DNA of 64,000 nucleotides from Citrobacter sp. RHB25-C09 (GCF_013836145.1 NZ_CP057483.1:3348001-3412000); one strand, 5' to 3'; shown: positions 54,554 through 63,683, counted from the stretch's first letter. Translations and numbers: made by a program. The notes: generated by a model not told the origin, from the letters alone.

Positions 54554-54982
54554 TTAGTGCCACCAGGTAATGCCATGAACGGTAGCTGCCGCGACGACAA
54601 TATAGCGCAGCGCTTTGCCAAGGCATAAAAAAAAGAGCACCGGTCCCCACGAGAGGCGCATCCATCCCGCTAACAGGCACAGTAAATCACCCACCACCGG
54701 CATCCAGCTTAATAATAGTGCGACTGCGCCATAGCGTTTAAGCCAGCCAGTCGCTTTCTCTTGCCAGCGCGATGTCTTGCGCTGAGGAAAGAAACGCCCA
54801 AGGATAACGTTTGTTAACCCTCCAAGGCTATTACCCATTGTTGCTGTTAAGACTAAGACCCAGGGATGACTGACCCCGGAGAGTAACATAGCAACCAGTA
54901 CAATTTCAGAGTTGCCGGGCAATAGCGTAGCGCTGAGAAAACTGCTCGCGAACAGAGACAGGAGCGACAGCTCGTCACTCAC
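54554..54982 (-). CDS. yqaA: DedA-like inner membrane protein YqaA
   Basis: A 142-residue membrane protein with four hydrophobic segments and the SNARE-associated/VTT domain pattern (FLSATLLPGNSEIVLVAML at the N terminus, GDLLCLLAGWMR later). Function in E. coli is unknown; VTT/DedA proteins are often lipid scramblases or transporters. Its start overlaps the end of yqaB by 4 bp, so the pair is one operon. Confidence 0.93.
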   Translation of the reverse strand: MSDELSLLSLFASSFLSATLLPGNSEIVLVAMLLSGVSHPWVLVLTATMGNSLGGLTNVILGRFFPQRKTSRWQEKATGWLKRYGAVALLLSWMPVVGDLLCLLAGWMRLSWGPVLFFLCLGKALRYIVVAAATVHGITWWH

Positions 54983-55545
54983 AGCAGTCGTACATCCACG
55001 GCGTCCATTCCCGCGGCGCGCGCGGCCTGAATACCAAAATCCGCATCTTCAAATACCACGCACTGTGCTGGTGGCACGCCCATGCGCTCTGCACAGAGCA
55101 GGAAGGTGTCTGGCGCGGGTTTATGGCGCTGTACGTGATCGGCGGCGACAACCGCGTCAAAATAGCGACGCAGCCCAAGATGGTTCAACAGCGCCTCTGC
55201 GATTGCGCTTTCACTGCCCGTTCCGACGGACATGGGGCGACGCCCGTGCCACGCTTTGACGACCTCGACGAGCGGCAATGGCTCGACGCTATCAAGAAGC
55301 ATACTTTTTACCGCTGCCGTTTTTTCCAGAGCTAACGCGTGGGGATCGAGATCGGCTTGGTTTAATTCAATAATGGACTGTGCAATACGCCAGGTGGGAG
55401 AACCATTAAGCGCAATCATCGCTTGCAGGTCAAAACGCAAACCGTAGCGCCCCAGAACCTCGTCCCACGCTTTACGGTGTGTGGGTTCCGTGTCCAGGAT
55501 AGTGCCATCCATATCGAAAATCAGACCAGCATAACGTTCGTACAT
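54979..55545 (-). CDS. yqaB: HAD-type fructose-1-phosphatase YqaB
   Basis: A 188-residue haloacid dehalogenase phosphatase: motif I FDMDGT (D11 nucleophile, D13), motif II GTGSES, motif III lysine in RHKPAPD and motif IV VVFEDADFG. In E. coli YqaB dephosphorylates fructose-1-phosphate and other sugar phosphates. yqaA is coupled downstream. Confidence 0.94.
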   Translation of the reverse strand: MYERYAGLIFDMDGTILDTEPTHRKAWDEVLGRYGLRFDLQAMIALNGSPTWRIAQSIIELNQADLDPHALALEKTAAVKSMLLDSVEPLPLVEVVKAWHGRRPMSVGTGSESAIAEALLNHLGLRRYFDAVVAADHVQRHKPAPDTFLLCAERMGVPPAQCVVFEDADFGIQAARAAGMDAVDVRLL

Positions 55546-55663
55546 CGCGCTCTCGCAAACCGAAAAAATCAGAGGTTATTTTATCGTAATTGATTGATTC
55601 TGTCGCTGATGGCGATTAGGAGGATTGATCAGGGAAAAGGACTTTGTGGGTACCGGGAGAATA

Positions 55664-55794
55664 TGGTGCATCCGGGAGGATGACTCACTGACGTTCGCCC
55701 TTCGGGCCGTTGCTGAAGCAACGTTATCCTCCCTGGCGCTCGCGATGAACTCGCAGACCGTGAAATAACACCTTCGCTGTTATCTCGGAGAAGA
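55664..55794 (-). repeat. 131-bp tRNA-Arg spacer repeat, copy A
   Basis: A 131-bp unit that in transcript sense follows the last tRNA-Arg and ends in an 18-nt copy of the tRNA 3' end (ATCCTCCCGGATGCACCA). It contains hairpins CGTTGCTTCAGCAACG and GCCCGAAGGGC. It is almost identical to the unit at 55933-56063, with about six substitutions. The arrangement resembles the rtT repeats of tyrT. Confidence 0.85.
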
Positions 55795-55871
55795 TGGTGC
55801 ATCCGGGAGGATTCGAACCTCCGACCGCTCGGTTCGTAGCCGAGTACTCTATCCAGCTGAGCTACGGATGC
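55795..55871 (-). tRNA. tRNA-Arg (ACG)
   Basis: A 77-nt cloverleaf reading GCATCCGTAGCTCAGCTGGA at the 5' end, with anticodon loop CTACGAA (anticodon ACG, edited to ICG), T-loop GGTTCGAATCC and encoded CCA. This is the argQ/Z/Y/V family. Last tRNA of the cluster in transcription order. Confidence 0.97.
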
Positions 55872-55932
55872 ATCAGGTTTACTGCTTTACTTCTGAAGTG
55901 ATACCACGGTTAACGTTATATCAACTAAGAGA

Positions 55933-56063
55933 TGGTGCATCCGGGAGGATGACTCACTGACGTTCGCCCTTCGGGCCGTTGCGGAAGCAACGTTATCCCC
56001 CCTGGTGCTTGCGATGAACTCGCAGACCGTGAAATAACACCTTCGCTGTTATCTCGGAGAAGA
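55933..56063 (-). repeat. 131-bp tRNA-Arg spacer repeat, copy B
   Basis: Second copy of the 131-bp spacer unit, between two tRNA-Arg genes, again ending with the 18-nt tRNA 3'-end sequence. It differs from copy A at the loop of the first hairpin (GCGGAAG for GCTGAAG) and a few pyrimidine positions. Confidence 0.85.
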
Positions 56064-56140
56064 TGGTGCATCCGGGAGGATTCGAACCTCCGACCGCTCG
56101 GTTCGTAGCCGAGTACTCTATCCAGCTGAGCTACGGATGC
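56064..56140 (-). tRNA. tRNA-Arg (ACG)
   Basis: A 77-nt gene identical in sequence to the copy at 55795-55871, anticodon ACG, encoded CCA. Followed in transcription order by spacer repeat B. Confidence 0.97.
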
Positions 56141-56201
56141 ATCGGGTTTACTACTTTACATCTCGATATTCACATTGCTACTAACGCAACATGAATAAAT
56201 A

Positions 56202-56278
56202 TGGTGCATCCGGGAGGATTCGAACCTCCGACCGCTCGGTTCGTAGCCGAGTACTCTATCCAGCTGAGCTACGGATGC
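56202..56278 (-). tRNA. tRNA-Arg (ACG)
   Basis: A third identical 77-nt tRNA-Arg(ACG), directly downstream of the tRNA-Ser gene with only 3 nt between. K-12 has four copies here (argQ, argZ, argY, argV); this window has three, and the symbols cannot be assigned with confidence. Confidence 0.97.
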
Positions 56279-56281
56279 AAA

Positions 56282-56374
56282 TGGCGGTGAGGCGGGGATT
56301 CGAACCCCGGATGCAGCTTTTGACCGCATACTCCCTTAGCAGGGGAGCGCCTTCAGCCTCTCGGCCACCTCACC
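56282..56374 (-). tRNA. serV: tRNA-Ser (GCU)
   Basis: A 93-nt class II tRNA with long variable arm: 5' GGTGAGGTGGCCGAGAGGCT, anticodon loop CTGCTAA (GCU), T-loop GGTTCGAATCC and CCA. Length and position (first of the cluster, upstream of the tRNA-Arg genes) match E. coli serV. Confidence 0.97.
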
Positions 56375-56707
56375 ACACGCCTCTTACGAGTGCTTCGGAG
56401 AACTTGTTTCTGCTCTTCGTCGCTGCGTGGCGCACATATTACTTTCTGAGACTTATAAGTCAAACAATTTTTCCTGAGCTTTTACCGTTTGCACACTTCA
56501 CGTTCAATTAGTCTGCAAAAACGGCAAAAAGAGTGTTTTATCAACAGATAAATTACCCGTACAGGCAGCCAGAGGGGAGTTCAGAAGAAACGGGAAACGG
56601 CGTCACAACGCGCAAAAGCTACGATAACAGTGAGGGAAAACGACAACAGGAAGAAAAAGGGAGGGATTGAGGTTGCGCCTCACCCGTAGAGGTGAGACGC
56701 GGAAACC
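56375..56707. other. Intergenic region between csrA and serV with csrA-proximal hairpin
   Basis: A 333-bp gap. It holds the serV promoter region on the right of the tRNA cluster (not precisely located) and, near 56675-56700, a strong hairpin GCGCCTCACCC / GGTGAGACGC just after the csrA stop, probably its terminator. No gene is apparent. Confidence 0.5.
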
Positions 56708-56893
56708 TTAGTAACTGGACTGCTGGGATTTTTCAGCCTGGATACGCTGGTAGATCTCTTCACGATGGACAGATACTTCTTTCGGGGCGTTTACGCCGAT
56801 GCGCACCTGGTTGCCCTTAACCCCTAAAACTGTCACGGTGACCTCATCCCCAATCATGAGGGTTTCACCAACTCGACGAGTCAGAATCAGCAT
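56708..56893 (-). CDS. csrA: Carbon storage regulator CsrA
   Basis: A 61-residue RNA-binding protein, [20 protein letters not shown]..., length as in E. coli. It binds GGA motifs in leader RNAs to control glycogen, motility and biofilm genes. The RNA-contacting residues L4, R6 and R44 of the family are present. GGAGC (AAGGAGCAAAGA) precedes the ATG and contains GGA, consistent with autoregulation. Confidence 0.98.
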
Positions 56894-57126
56894 TCTTTGC
56901 TCCTTGAAAGATTAAAAGAGTCGGGTCTCTTGTATCCCGGCATTATCCATCATATAACGCCAAAAAGTAAGCGATGACAAACACTTTACATGTAAGCAGT
57001 CACGGCATCACATTCTGTTAAACCTAAGTTTAGCCGATATACACAACTTCAACCTGACTTTATCATTGTCAATAACGTTGATGCCAACGCCGCCAAATTC
57101 GCGACGCTGGCTTACGCTTATAGTTA

Positions 57127-59754
57127 TTACAGTTTAGCGCTGACCCAGCCTTGAACACTGGCTAACGCTGCAGGCAGAGCTGCCGCATCCGTACCACCGG
57201 CTTGCGCCATGTCCGGACGACCACCACCCTTGCCGCCCACCTGCTGAGCGACCATTCCTACCAGTTCCCCTGCTTTGACACGGTCGGTCACGTCCTTAGA
57301 CACGCCTGCAATCAGAGACACTTTACCTTCAGCCACCGTTGCCAGCACGATAACGGTCGACCCCAGTTGATTCTTCAGATCGTCAACCATGGCACGCAAC
57401 ATTTTCGGCTCAACGCCAGCAAGCTCGCTCACCAGGAGCTTAACACCCTTGATATCAACCGCTTTGCTGGAGAGGTTTGCACTCTCCTGCGCCGCAGCCT
57501 GTTCTTTCAACTGCTGAAGCTCTTTCTCCATCTGACGATAGCGCTCGACAAAAGCTTGCGCTTTTTCGGTCAGGTCATGGATACCCGTTTTCAGCACCTG
57601 GGCGGTTTCGTTCATCCGATCGCTTTCTGCATGCATCATTGCGATCGCACCTTCACCCGTTACCGCTTCGATACGACGAACACCCGCTGCTGTACCTGAC
57701 TCGGAAACGATACGGAACAGACCGATATCACCGGTACGGCTGGCGTGAGTCCCGCCGCACAGTTCTGTGGAGAAATCCCCCATGCTCAGTACGCGAACGC
57801 GTTCGTCATACTTCTCGCCGAACAGTGCCATCGCGCCTTTCGCTTTTGCCGCTTCCAGGTCCATAACGTTGGTTTCAACCGGCAGATTGCGACGAATCTG
57901 CGCGTTGACCAGGTCTTCTACTGCGCGGATCTCAGAGGGTTTCATCGCTTCATTATGCGAGAAATCGAAACGGAGAATTTTGTCGTTTACCAACGAGCCT
58001 TTCTGCGCCACATGGGTGCCCAGAATCTGACGCAATGCGGCATGCATCAGGTGCGTCGCGGAGTGGTTCAGACGGATACGGGCACGACGAGCTTCATCCA
58101 CATCGGCCTGCACCGCGTCGCCCACTTTCAGAGAACCGGCAGACAGCGTGCCCTGATGACCAATCGCCTGGCCATATTTTTGCGTATCGCTCACCGCAAA
58201 GGTGAAGCCTGCGCCTTTCAGTTCACCTTTATCACCTACCTGACCACCCGATTCCGCATAGAAAGGGGTTTGGTCCAGCACGACGACGGCGTCCTGACCT
58301 GCGCTAATCGCATCTACCGCTTTACCATCGACAAACAGCGCGGTCACTTTGCCGTTCAGCTCCAGATGGTCATAACCTTTAAACTCCGATGCGCTATCAA
58401 CGCGGATCATCGCGTTGTAGTCCGCACCAAAACCGCTGGCTTCGCGCGCACGACGACGCTGCTCTTCCATTGCGGCTTCAAATCCCGCTTCGTCAACTTT
58501 GATATTGCGTTCACGGCAAACGTCAGCCGTCAGATCCACCGGAAAACCATAGGTGTCATACAGACGGAAGGCTGTTTCGCCATCCAGCGTATCGCCGGAA
58601 AGCTTCGCCAGCTCTTCATCCAGCAGCGCCAGGCCACGCTCCAGCGTGCGGGCAAACTGCTCTTCTTCGGTTTTCAGGATCTGCTCAACCTTAGCCTGCT
58701 GACGCTTCAACTCTTCGCCCGCAGAACCCATGACCTCAATCAGCGGTCCAACCAGCTTATAGAAGAAGGTTTCTTTTGCGCCCAGCATGTTGCCATGACG
58801 AACCGCGCGACGGATGATGCGACGCAGCACATAGCCACGGTTTTCATTCGACGGAACAACGCCGTCGGCAATGAGGAACGCGCAGGAACGAATATGGTCG
58901 GCAATAACGCGCAGCGACTTGTTGCTGAGATCGGTGGCACCGGTGACTTTCGCCACGGCTTCAATCAGCGTACGGAACAGGTCGATTTCATAGTTGGAGT
59001 TAACATGTTGCAGCACCGCCGCAATACGCTCCAGACCCATGCCGGTATCCACTGACGGCTTAGGCAGCGGCTCCATCGTACCGTCAGCCTGACGGTTGAA
59101 CTGCATAAAGACGATGTTCCAGATCTCAATATAGCGATCGCCGTCTTCTTCTGGACTTCCCGGAGGGCCGCCCCAGATGTGGTCGCCATGATCGTAGAAA
59201 ATTTCGGTGCACGGGCCGCACGGACCGGTATCACCCATCTGCCAGAAGTTGTCGGAAGCATATGCTCCGCCCTTGTTATCGCCGATGCGAATAATACGTT
59301 CGCGCGGGATACCTACTTCTTTTTCCCAGATTTCATAGGCTTCATCGTCGGTTTCGTAGACGGTAACCCACAGACGCTCTTTTGGCAGGGCAAACCAGTT
59401 TTCACCGGTCAGCAGTTCCCATGCATATTGGATAGCGTCGTGTTTGAAATAGTCGCCGAAGCTGAAGTTGCCCAGCATTTCGAAGAAGGTATGGTGACGT
59501 GCAGTGTAACCGACGTTTTCCAGATCGTTGTGTTTACCGCCCGCGCGCACACAGCGCTGAGAGGTGGTTGCACGGGAATAATTACGCTTGTCGAGCCCAA
59601 GGAAAACATCCTTGAACTGGTTCATCCCGGCGTTGGTAAACAACAAAGTGGGGTCATTGTTCGGCACCAGGGAACTGCTGGCAACTACCTGGTGTCCCTT
59701 ACTATGGAAAAAATCGAGAAACGCCTGACGGATCTCAGCGGTACTCTTGCTCAT
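57127..59754 (-). CDS. alaS: Alanyl-tRNA synthetase AlaS
   Basis: An 875-residue class II synthetase, length close to E. coli (876). The catalytic core begins MSKSTAEIRQAFLDFFHSKGH and contains motif 2/3 elements (TSQRCVRAGGKHNDLENVG; GMGLERIAAVL). The editing domain has HSATHLMHAALR and CGGTHASRTGD metal-binding motifs, and the C-terminal C-Ala domain ends in VQGWVSAKL. It charges tRNA-Ala and clears mischarged serine/glycine. Confidence 0.98.
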   Translation of the reverse strand: MSKSTAEIRQAFLDFFHSKGHQVVASSSLVPNNDPTLLFTNAGMNQFKDVFLGLDKRNYSRATTSQRCVRAGGKHNDLENVGYTARHHTFFEMLGNFSFGDYFKHDAIQYAWELLTGENWFALPKERLWVTVYETDDEAYEIWEKEVGIPRERIIRIGDNKGGAYASDNFWQMGDTGPCGPCTEIFYDHGDHIWGGPPGSPEEDGDRYIEIWNIVFMQFNRQADGTMEPLPKPSVDTGMGLERIAAVLQHVNSNYEIDLFRTLIEAVAKVTGATDLSNKSLRVIADHIRSCAFLIADGVVPSNENRGYVLRRIIRRAVRHGNMLGAKETFFYKLVGPLIEVMGSAGEELKRQQAKVEQILKTEEEQFARTLERGLALLDEELAKLSGDTLDGETAFRLYDTYGFPVDLTADVCRERNIKVDEAGFEAAMEEQRRRAREASGFGADYNAMIRVDSASEFKGYDHLELNGKVTALFVDGKAVDAISAGQDAVVVLDQTPFYAESGGQVGDKGELKGAGFTFAVSDTQKYGQAIGHQGTLSAGSLKVGDAVQADVDEARRARIRLNHSATHLMHAALRQILGTHVAQKGSLVNDKILRFDFSHNEAMKPSEIRAVEDLVNAQIRRNLPVETNVMDLEAAKAKGAMALFGEKYDERVRVLSMGDFSTELCGGTHASRTGDIGLFRIVSESGTAAGVRRIEAVTGEGAIAMMHAESDRMNETAQVLKTGIHDLTEKAQAFVERYRQMEKELQQLKEQAAAQESANLSSKAVDIKGVKLLVSELAGVEPKMLRAMVDDLKNQLGSTVIVLATVAEGKVSLIAGVSKDVTDRVKAGELVGMVAQQVGGKGGGRPDMAQAGGTDAAALPAALASVQGWVSAKL

Positions 59755-59884
59755 AATTATCCTGAAATCTTGCTAAAGAAATATCATTACCAGCAACAGC
59801 GCTCAGATGCCCTGCCCGGCTGACAATTTAAAAAGTGGGAATAAGATAAGTTTTCTTGTCAGGGAAGTAAAATCCCGTATGCGC

Positions 59885-60385
59885 TCAATCGTCAAAATTT
59901 CGCCATATCTCCTGAATATCTTCCATCAGATAGCCACGATAGAGCAAAAAGCGTTGAATCTTTACCTTCTCTGGAAATGCCGTAGGCAGCGGTTCGCCGT
60001 ACTTACGGGTGGCCTGTTCACGCGCCAGAATGCCCCAGTTAATATCACATTCACGCATTGCTTTTTCAGTGGATTCGCGCGCTATCCCCTTTTGATTGAG
60101 TTCCTGTCGAATGCGTGACGGGCCGTAGCCCTTACGACTGCGGCTGGCAATGAATCGCGAGATAAAGCGCTCGTCATCAAGATAACTGTGCTCATAGCAC
60201 CAGGCGATCACCCGATCGTAGTCTTCTGTCGTGGCATCAATCTCTTCGGGACCGTTTTTGCCCATGACTGGCGCGGTAAGTTTACGCCGCAGTTCTTGCT
60301 CACTGTGGTCACGAACCGCGAGTATGCGGACTGCGCGATCGAGCAGACGGGAATACGCGGGTCGGCGCGATGTGGATTCACTCAT
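59885..60385 (-). CDS. recX: RecA inhibitor RecX
   Basis: The start at 60385 (MSESTSRRPAYSRLLD) gives 166 aa, as in E. coli; an in-frame ATG four codons earlier exists but lacks support. It is an all-helical three-repeat protein (LAVRDHSEQELRRKL is the first repeat) that caps RecA filaments and limits SOS recombination. It lies downstream of recA past a terminator, so its expression is low read-through from the recA promoter. Confidence 0.95.
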   Translation of the reverse strand: MSESTSRRPAYSRLLDRAVRILAVRDHSEQELRRKLTAPVMGKNGPEEIDATTEDYDRVIAWCYEHSYLDDERFISRFIASRSRKGYGPSRIRQELNQKGIARESTEKAMRECDINWGILAREQATRKYGEPLPTAFPEKVKIQRFLLYRGYLMEDIQEIWRNFDD

Positions 60386-60410
60386 AACCACCTTCAAAAT
60401 CAGAAATGCA

Positions 60411-60438
60411 AAAAGGGCCGCATAAATGCAGCCCTTGA
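60411..60438 (-). terminator. recA terminator (partial read-through into recX)
   Basis: Transcript-sense hairpin GGGCTGCA-TTTA-TGCGGCCC followed by TTTTT, between the recA stop and the recX start. Such a terminator is known to let about one in ten to twenty transcripts continue into recX in E. coli. Confidence 0.85.
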
Positions 60439-60451
60439 TTGTAATTTAACT

Positions 60452-60485
60452 TTTACCGGATGGCAGCCTCACCGCACCCGGCTTA
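60452..60485. repeat. REP-like palindrome downstream of recA
   Basis: TACCGGATGGCAGCCTCACC pairs with GGCTTACGGTC-proximal ACCCGG, a degenerate REP half-palindrome just after the recA stop at 60500. Confidence 0.55.
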
Positions 60486-60499
60486 CGGTCACCTGACGA

Positions 60500-61561
60500 T
60501 TAAAAATCTTCGTTGGTTTCCGCTACGCCTTCGCCGTCATCAACTGCGAAGTCAGGTTTAGAGTCCTGGTTGTTGAGCAGTTGCTCGCGAACTTTCTTCT
60601 CGATCTCTTTCGCGCTCGCCGGGTTTTCTTTCAGCCAGGTGGTCGCATTTGCTTTACCCTGACCAATCTTCTCGCCGTTATAGCTGTACCATGCGCCCGC
60701 TTTCTCGATCAGCTTCTCTTTCACGCCCAGATCGACCAGTTCGCCGTAGAAGTTGATGCCTTCACCGTACAGGATCTGGAATTCAGCCTGCTTAAACGGT
60801 GCAGCGATTTTGTTTTTCACGACCTTCACGCGGGTTTCGCTACCGACAACGTTATCGCCCTCTTTCACCGCGCCAATACGACGGATATCCAGACGAACAG
60901 AGGCGTAGAACTTCAGCGCGTTCCCCCCGGTGGTCGTTTCCGGGTTACCGAACATCACGCCAATTTTCATACGGATCTGGTTGATGAAGATCAGCAGCGT
61001 ATTGGATTGCTTCAGGTTACCCGCCAGCTTACGCATCGCCTGGCTCATCATACGTGCCGCAAGGCCCATGTGAGAATCACCGATTTCGCCTTCGATTTCC
61101 GCTTTCGGCGTCAGCGCCGCAACGGAGTCGACAACGATAACGTCAACGGCACCTGAACGCGCCAGCGCGTCACAGATTTCCAGCGCCTGCTCACCGGTGT
61201 CCGGCTGAGAACACAGCAGGTTGTCGATATCGACGCCCAGCTTACGCGCATAGATTGGGTCCAGCGCGTGTTCGGCATCGATAAACGCACAGGTTTTACC
61301 TTCACGCTGCGCGGCGGCAATCACCTGCAGTGTCAGCGTGGTTTTACCGGAAGATTCCGGCCCGTAGATTTCGACGATACGCCCCATCGGCAGACCGCCC
61401 GCACCCAGTGCGATATCCAGTGAAAGTGAACCGGTAGGAATGGTTTCCACATCCATAGAACGGTCTTCACCCAGACGCATGATGGAGCCTTTACCAAATT
61501 GCTTCTCAATTTGGCCCAGTGCTGCCGCCAACGCTTTCTGTTTGTTTTCGTCGATAGCCAT
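60500..61561 (-). CDS. recA: Recombinase RecA
   Basis: The start at 61561 (MAIDENKQKALAAALGQIEK) gives 353 aa, identical in length to E. coli; a few codons upstream are open but lie in the leader. Walker A is GPESSGKTT (residues 66-74), Walker B VIVVDSVAAL, and the L1 loop is MGLAARMMSQAMRKL. The acidic C terminus (DDGEGVAETNEDF) is present. It forms filaments on ssDNA for strand exchange and LexA autocleavage. GGAGTAATA precedes the ATG. Confidence 0.99.
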   Translation of the reverse strand: MAIDENKQKALAAALGQIEKQFGKGSIMRLGEDRSMDVETIPTGSLSLDIALGAGGLPMGRIVEIYGPESSGKTTLTLQVIAAAQREGKTCAFIDAEHALDPIYARKLGVDIDNLLCSQPDTGEQALEICDALARSGAVDVIVVDSVAALTPKAEIEGEIGDSHMGLAARMMSQAMRKLAGNLKQSNTLLIFINQIRMKIGVMFGNPETTTGGNALKFYASVRLDIRRIGAVKEGDNVVGSETRVKVVKNKIAAPFKQAEFQILYGEGINFYGELVDLGVKEKLIEKAGAWYSYNGEKIGQGKANATTWLKENPASAKEIEKKVREQLLNNQDSKPDFAVDDGEGVAETNEDF

Positions 61562-61626
61562 TATTACTCCTGTCATGCCGGGTTTCGCTTGCGCTTTACC
61601 GGATAGTGAATTCTGTACTGTTGAAG

Positions 61627-61656
61627 CAATTATACTGTATGGTCATACAGTATCAA
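61627..61656 (-). promoter_or_regulatory. recA promoter with overlapping LexA (SOS) box
   Basis: LexA box TACTGTATGGTCATACAGTA occupies 61633-61652 and is a near-perfect palindrome (CTGT-N8-ACAG). It overlaps the -35 TTGATA and -10 TATAAT of the recA promoter, so LexA binding blocks RNA polymerase. The box begins at the base after the pncC TGA stop. Confidence 0.95.
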
Positions 61657-62150
61657 GTGTTTTGTAGAAATTGTTGCCAGAGGGTTTGCAATGCGTAAGT
61701 CGTGGCCTGCCGACGCACCGCGTCACGGTCGCCATCAAAGCATTCCCGGCGGGTGATCCCTTCCCCACTGGCGCTGGCGAAAGCAAACCAGACGGTGCCG
61801 ACCGGCTTTTCTTCGCTGCCGCCATCCGGTCCGGCAATCCCGCTAATGGAGACGGCATAATGGGCGCGCGCGGCTTTCAGTGCGCCAATGGCCATCTCAA
61901 CCACTACCGGCTCGCTGACCGCGCCATGCTGCGCCAGGGTCTCTTCACGCACGCCAATCATTTGCGCTTTTGCTTCGTTACTATAGGTAACAAAGCCGCG
62001 TTCAAACCAGGCGGAACTCCCGGCGACATCGGTTATCACCTTCGCTACCCAGCCGCCGGTACAGGATTCCGCCGTCGTCACGGTTGCGCCGCGCGCTTTT
62101 AACGCCAGCCCAACCTGTTCGCTTAACTGCATCAGTTCACTGTCAGTCAT
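61653..62150 (-). CDS. pncC: Nicotinamide-nucleotide amidase PncC (YgaD)
   Basis: A 165-residue CinA-C domain protein (TAESCTGGWVAKVIT active-site region with conserved SC; YSNEAKAQMIGV; SGIAGPDGG). It deamidates NMN to nicotinate mononucleotide in the pyridine nucleotide cycle. The stop codon abuts the recA SOS box, an arrangement shared with E. coli. Confidence 0.95.
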   Translation of the reverse strand: MTDSELMQLSEQVGLALKARGATVTTAESCTGGWVAKVITDVAGSSAWFERGFVTYSNEAKAQMIGVREETLAQHGAVSEPVVVEMAIGALKAARAHYAVSISGIAGPDGGSEEKPVGTVWFAFASASGEGITRRECFDGDRDAVRRQATTYALQTLWQQFLQNT

Positions 62151-62270
62151 ATCAGCCTCTGTCAGTTAAAAATTATGCCGGACAAGATAGCACTTTCCCG
62201 ACAAAGATGGGGATGAGGTCATAAAATTACGAGGAGGATTCAGAAAATTGTGTCTGGGTATGACGTGCCG

Positions 62271-62330
62271 TATCCGGCCTAAAGGTGCTTACCCGGTAGG
62301 CCGGATACGCGTTAGCGCCATCCGGCAAAA
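62271..62330. repeat. REP pair between pncC and mltB
   Basis: GTATCCGGCCTAAAGGTG and GGTAGGCCGGATACGCGTTA / GCGCCATCCGGC are two adjacent REP palindromes in the spacer between the tandem pncC and mltB genes. Confidence 0.8.
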
Positions 62331-62335
62331 GATAA

Positions 62336-63415
62336 CTACTGGACGCGAGCCAGCGCCACTGTCTGCCCTAACTGCCAGACTGCCATCGCATAATGCGTGC
62401 TGTGGTTGTAGCGCGTGATGGTGTAGAAGTTTGGCAGACCGTACCAGTACTGGTACCCCGTGCCGATATCCAGACGCAGCAGGCTAGCCTCGCTGTGATT
62501 ACCGAGTGACTGCTGCGGCGTAAGCCCGGCTGCGGCAAGCTGCGAAACGCTATATTTCGTTTTGAAGCCGTTCGCCAGCCCTGGTGCCTGGCCGTTCGCC
62601 ATTACTGCCACCGGGTCGCCTTTCACCCAGCCGTGGTCTTTGAAATAGTTAGCTACGCTGCCGATAGCATCCACCGGATCCCACAGGTTAATATGCCCGT
62701 CGCCATTGAAATCCACGGCATACTCTTTATACGAGGAAGGCATAAACTGCCCGTAGCCCATCGCTCCGGCGAAAGACCCTTTCAAATCTAACGGATCGTC
62801 CTGTTCATCGCGCGCCATCAGCAGGAACGTTTCCAGTTCGCTTGAGAAATACGCCGCGCGGCGCGGATAGTTAAATGACAACGTCGCCAGCGCATCCAGA
62901 ATGCGCGTCTTGCCCATCACGCGCCCCCAACGGGTTTCGACGCCGATAATACCGACGATAATCTCCGGCGGTACACCGTACACCTGCCACGCACGGTTCA
63001 ATGCGTCCTCGTACTGATTCCAGAACGCCACGCCGTTTTGTACGTTATCTGGCGTAATAAATTGCTTGCGATAGCGCAGCCAGGCGCCGTTTGGCCCTGC
63101 CGGCGGCTGGGTGGTCGGCGCCTGACGATCCATCAAACGCAGCACGTAATCCAGACGCTTCGCCTGGGACAGGATCTCCTGGAGCTGCTGACGATCAAAT
63201 CCGTGTTTACTCACCATTTTGTCGATGAACTGCTGTGCGTTCGGATTGTTGGCAAAATCGCCGCTCATCTGCATCACATTGTGTTGGGGCTTAAGCAAGA
63301 AGCCGCCAGAAGGTCTCCCCGTTGTCGTTTGAGTCTCTTGGGGTTTCGGTTTACTGCTGCATGCAGCCAGTAACACACACAGGGGAAGTAACGCTACATA
63401 ACGACGCTTGAACAT
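62336..63415 (-). CDS. mltB: Membrane-bound lytic transglycosylase MltB
   Basis: The start at 63415 (MFKRRYVALLPLCVLLAACS) gives 359 aa, E. coli 361; an upstream in-frame extension of 16 residues would precede the signal peptide and is rejected. The lipobox LAAC (C19) marks an outer-membrane lipoprotein. The catalytic glutamate is in IVGIIGVETRWGRV, and the family EF-hand-like DFNGDGHINLWD and the NFYTITRYNHSTHYA motif are present. It cleaves peptidoglycan to 1,6-anhydromuropeptides. Confidence 0.96.
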   Translation of the reverse strand: MFKRRYVALLPLCVLLAACSSKPKPQETQTTTGRPSGGFLLKPQHNVMQMSGDFANNPNAQQFIDKMVSKHGFDRQQLQEILSQAKRLDYVLRLMDRQAPTTQPPAGPNGAWLRYRKQFITPDNVQNGVAFWNQYEDALNRAWQVYGVPPEIIVGIIGVETRWGRVMGKTRILDALATLSFNYPRRAAYFSSELETFLLMARDEQDDPLDLKGSFAGAMGYGQFMPSSYKEYAVDFNGDGHINLWDPVDAIGSVANYFKDHGWVKGDPVAVMANGQAPGLANGFKTKYSVSQLAAAGLTPQQSLGNHSEASLLRLDIGTGYQYWYGLPNFYTITRYNHSTHYAMAVWQLGQTVALARVQ

Positions 63416-63587
63416 GAGCCATCCATTAAACAAATTCAGCCAGGAAGAAGTATGGTAAAGCATCCCGCGTCATACAAGGAAGCGCCAGAGACGCTTGCGG
63501 GCCGAATTTACGTTTTGTCCCTTCATCTTGATTCACTTTTCATACTCCCCCCACCTCATAACTTTCACTTTAAAATATTTTTCTTTC

Positions 63588-63603
63588 ATTTTGAGATCAA
63601 AAT
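63588..63603 (+). promoter_or_regulatory. Probable CRP site of the srl operon
   Basis: ATTTTGAGATCAAAAT is nearly palindromic and lies about 95 bp before srlA, where the E. coli srl (gut) promoter has its CRP site; the following ATAACACTTTTA tract is also shared. Glucitol utilisation genes are CRP-activated. Confidence 0.6.
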
Positions 63604-63683
63604 AACACTTTTATTTCTTTTAATCTGATTAAAATTAGTCACCGTTTGGCAAGATAATTAAAAAATCCCTACAGGAGAGAACA

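Noticed and set aside
56191..56511. 106-codon plus-strand frame across tRNA-Arg and tRNA-Ser
   Set aside because: It is antisense to two tRNA genes; such frames (GRIRTSDRSVRSRVLYPAELR type) are a classic annotation artefact.
57745..59055. 436-codon frame antisense to alaS
   Set aside because: Shadow of a GC-rich, strongly biased essential gene; no ribosome binding site or recognisable domain.
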